A stretch of DNA of 64,000 bases from Neomesorhizobium albiziae (GTDB taxonomy: Bacteria > Pseudomonadota > Alphaproteobacteria > Rhizobiales > Rhizobiaceae), in the NCBI RefSeq assembly GCF_900114255.1, contig NZ_FOSL01000001.1:434001-498000 (forward strand), in the 5' to 3' direction. The notes beneath the pieces were generated by a model. That model was given only the letters and a program-made list of their open reading frames with translations. It was not told the DNA's origin and did no database searches. The position numbers were made by a program, and so were the translations under genes. Of this stretch, positions 62,550-64,000 are shown in pieces (within the stretch, counting starts at the first letter, position 1; every line of letters starts with the position of its first letter).

Positions 62550-63137
62550 ATGCGTGGGGCAAGTTTTAATAAAATTATACCGGTTGCGGGACTTCTGGCA
62601 TTGTCTGCCTGTGCGACACCGCCAAGCCGCATCAACGATATCTGCGCTGTTTTCGACCAGAACGACGGCTGGCTGAACAACTGGCAAAGTGCTGCGAAAA
62701 AGGCCGAGCGGCGCCATGGCGTGCCGGTTCCGGTGCTGATGGCGACGGTGCGCAAGGAATCGGGCTTCAAGGCGCACGCCAAACCGCCGCGCACCAAGCT
62801 GTTCGGTTTCATCCCGTGGAAGCGCCAGTCGAGCGCCTATGGTTATTCGCAGGCGCTGGACGGAACCTGGGCGCAATACCAGCGCGAGGCCGGAGCGTTT
62901 GGCGCAAGGCGCAGCAACTTTGCGGACGCCGTGGATTTCGTCGGCTGGTACCACGCCAAGACCGCCGATACCTATGGGGTGGCGAAGAACGATACCTACC
63001 GGCTTTATATGGCCTATTATCTCGGCTGGACCGGTTTCAAGCGCGGCAACTGGAGCGCCAGCGTACAGGGTTATGCGCGCGACACCGACCAGATGGCGCG
63101 CAGGTATGCCGCGCAGCTCAGGCAATGCGGATCGTAG
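62550..63137 (+). CDS. Lipoprotein with transglycosylase SLT-like domain
   Basis: 195 residues. The signal ends in the lipobox LSAC (ALSACATPPS), so it is lipidated. The SLT-like part has PVPVLMATVRKESGFKAHAK, with the Glu of RKESGF as catalytic acid, then SAYGYSQALDGTWAQYQ. The sequence after it (DFVGWYHAKTADTYGVAKND) is characteristic of a small murein-lyase-like group in Rhizobiales. The start has only a weak ribosome site. It is divergent from the mttB-type gene. Confidence 0.85.
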   Translation: MRGASFNKIIPVAGLLALSACATPPSRINDICAVFDQNDGWLNNWQSAAKKAERRHGVPVPVLMATVRKESGFKAHAKPPRTKLFGFIPWKRQSSAYGYSQALDGTWAQYQREAGAFGARRSNFADAVDFVGWYHAKTADTYGVAKNDTYRLYMAYYLGWTGFKRGNWSASVQGYARDTDQMARRYAAQLRQCGS

Positions 63138-63224
63138 GGCACGGGATTTCTGCGCCGAGCGCAGCAACAAGCGCCCTTACATCTTCTCGTTGTCGCCCGT
63201 CATGAATAAAAACAAGACCCCGCG

Positions 63225-64000
63225 TCAGCTTTTCGGCTTCTTGCCTTTGCCTTTACCGAAAGGCGACGGCGCCTTGGCGTCGTCGGACTGGCTGCCCCAG
63301 CCCACCTGAACCTGCCTGCTCTTCGGCTTGCGGGCAGCGCCCTCGCTGCGGCCGAGACGCGCCTGGCCGTCAGCCTCTTCCGGCTCGTCCGCGTCGTCGG
63401 AGAGATCGACAGAACCTGTCTTGCCGTGCGGCCGCTCGGGCGACTTGCCGACAAAACCCGGACCCGATCCGCGCGGTGCATCCTCGGGCATGCCTTCGTG
63501 GGCTGCGTGTTCCTTGTCGAAGGAAATCACCGGCTCCATCGTCGCCAACTGTTCGTCATCCAGCCAGCACAGGCTCCTGTGCCCGTTGCCCAGATCCTTC
63601 AGCGGCGGCACCTGGGTTTCGCATTTGTTGCCGGGCACAAACTTCTTCCAACGGCAGCGGGTCTGGAACGGGCAGCCGCTCGGCGGGTTCATCGCCGAAG
63701 GAATGTCGCCTTCCAGCACGATGTGTTTCTTGACCACCGACGTATCAGCGATGGGGATCGCCGACAGAAGCGCCTCGGTATAGGGGTGATAGGGCGGCGA
63801 GAATATCTGGTCGGTCGTGCCCTGCTCGACGATGTAGCCGAGATACATGACGACGACGCGGTCGGCGATGTAGCGCACCACCGAGAGATCATGGCTGATG
63901 AACAGCATCGTCATCTTGGATTCGCGCTGGATATCCATCAGCAGCTCGGTCACCGCCGCCTGAACCGAAACGTCGAGTGCCGAAACCGGCTCGTCGGCCA
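63225..64000 (-). CDS. Oligopeptide/dipeptide ABC ATPase, C-terminal part with long charged tail
   Basis: Cut by the right edge; about 258 residues are visible. The fragment opens at the end of Walker B (ADEPVSALDVSVQAAVTELL), then the switch FISHDLSVVRYIADRV and the OppD/DppF C-terminal domain (HPYTEALLSAIP, SGCPFQTRC with the paired cysteines). After the family's usual end a tail of about 90 residues follows, rich in Asp, Glu, Gly, Lys and Pro (DDADEPEEADGQARLG, ending GKGKGKKPKS). The tail is not part of the ATPase fold and looks disordered. The transporter's other genes lie outside. Confidence 0.88.
   Translation of the reverse strand, partial: ADEPVSALDVSVQAAVTELLMDIQRESKMTMLFISHDLSVVRYIADRVVVMYLGYIVEQGTTDQIFSPPYHPYTEALLSAIPIADTSVVKKHIVLEGDIPSAMNPPSGCPFQTRCRWKKFVPGNKCETQVPPLKDLGNGHRSLCWLDDEQLATMEPVISFDKEHAAHEGMPEDAPRGSGPGFVGKSPERPHGKTGSVDLSDDADEPEEADGQARLGRSEGAARKPKSRQVQVGWGSQSDDAKAPSPFGKGKGKKPKS

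Noticed and set aside
1-64000. tRNA, rRNA, CRISPR arrays, insertion sequences or prophage
   Set aside because: I looked for T-loop-like motifs, regularly spaced repeats, transposase and phage proteins and found none that could be supported; a covariance-model scan would be needed to exclude tRNAs fully.

Overview
The window reads as chromosomal DNA of a high-GC alphaproteobacterium of the Rhizobiales, most like Mesorhizobium or a close Phyllobacteriaceae relative. The basis is the gene content (BtaA/BtaB betaine-lipid synthesis, a reductive pyrimidine-catabolism cluster with a RutR-like regulator, an MttB-family methyltransferase beside a dimethylglycine-dehydrogenase-like flavoprotein, many small-molecule transporters) and several families of short palindromic intergenic repeats typical of rhizobia. 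The genus is an inference. I see no rRNA, tRNA, CRISPR array, transposase or prophage. Both ends cut through genes. Layout, 1-22 kb: the 3' part of a fused HyuA-HyuB hydantoinase/oxoprolinase; a cupin; an ArsR/SRPBCC pair; btaA-btaB behind a three-repeat Pho box; a periplasmic serine hydrolase; a GH25 lipoprotein and an MltB-type transglycosylase; a PLP decarboxylase divergent from a YeiH exporter with its LysR regulator; an EamA exporter and an amidase; a 28-residue membrane peptide; metF preceded by an ArsR-methyltransferase fusion; trmO coupled to a DUF2293 gene; MOSC, KAS III-like and trans-aconitate methyltransferase genes. 22.5-37.6 kb: a MatC-type carrier plus maleate-isomerase-like pair with an HxlR regulator; ettA; an acyltransferase; a monoacylglycerol-lipase-like enzyme; an operon of CoA-transferase, ThDP enzyme and PaaX-type regulator; a small lipoprotein; two hotdog thioesterases; and a tight paaI-paaK-cytochrome P450 operon. 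37.7-51.6 kb: a coherent pyrimidine/hydantoin utilisation region. A four-gene ABC importer could bring in the substrate. PreT/PreA reduce uracil or thymine, HydA opens the dihydropyrimidine ring, an M20 amidohydrolase removes the carbamoyl group, and an omega-aminotransferase takes beta-alanine onward. A RutR-like TetR regulator sits inside, and matches to the known RutR operator lie upstream of the aminotransferase/rutR pair and of preT. A malonate-semialdehyde dehydrogenase is not in the window. 52-64 kb: a racemase-fold protein with an MFS carrier and a divergent RpiR regulator; GST; an EamA exporter divergent from an Lrp regulator; an 808-residue demethylating flavoprotein, a small membrane protein and an MttB homologue, all suggesting methylated-amine catabolism; a transglycosylase-like lipoprotein; and the end of a peptide-type ABC ATPase. 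The most unusual items are a 96-base two-palindrome repeat lying in frame inside btaB, the Pho box before btaA, the RutR-like operators, the 28-residue peptide gene, and a long-loop hairpin in the 725-base gap upstream of preT. Functions come from recognising family motifs by eye; no database search was run.
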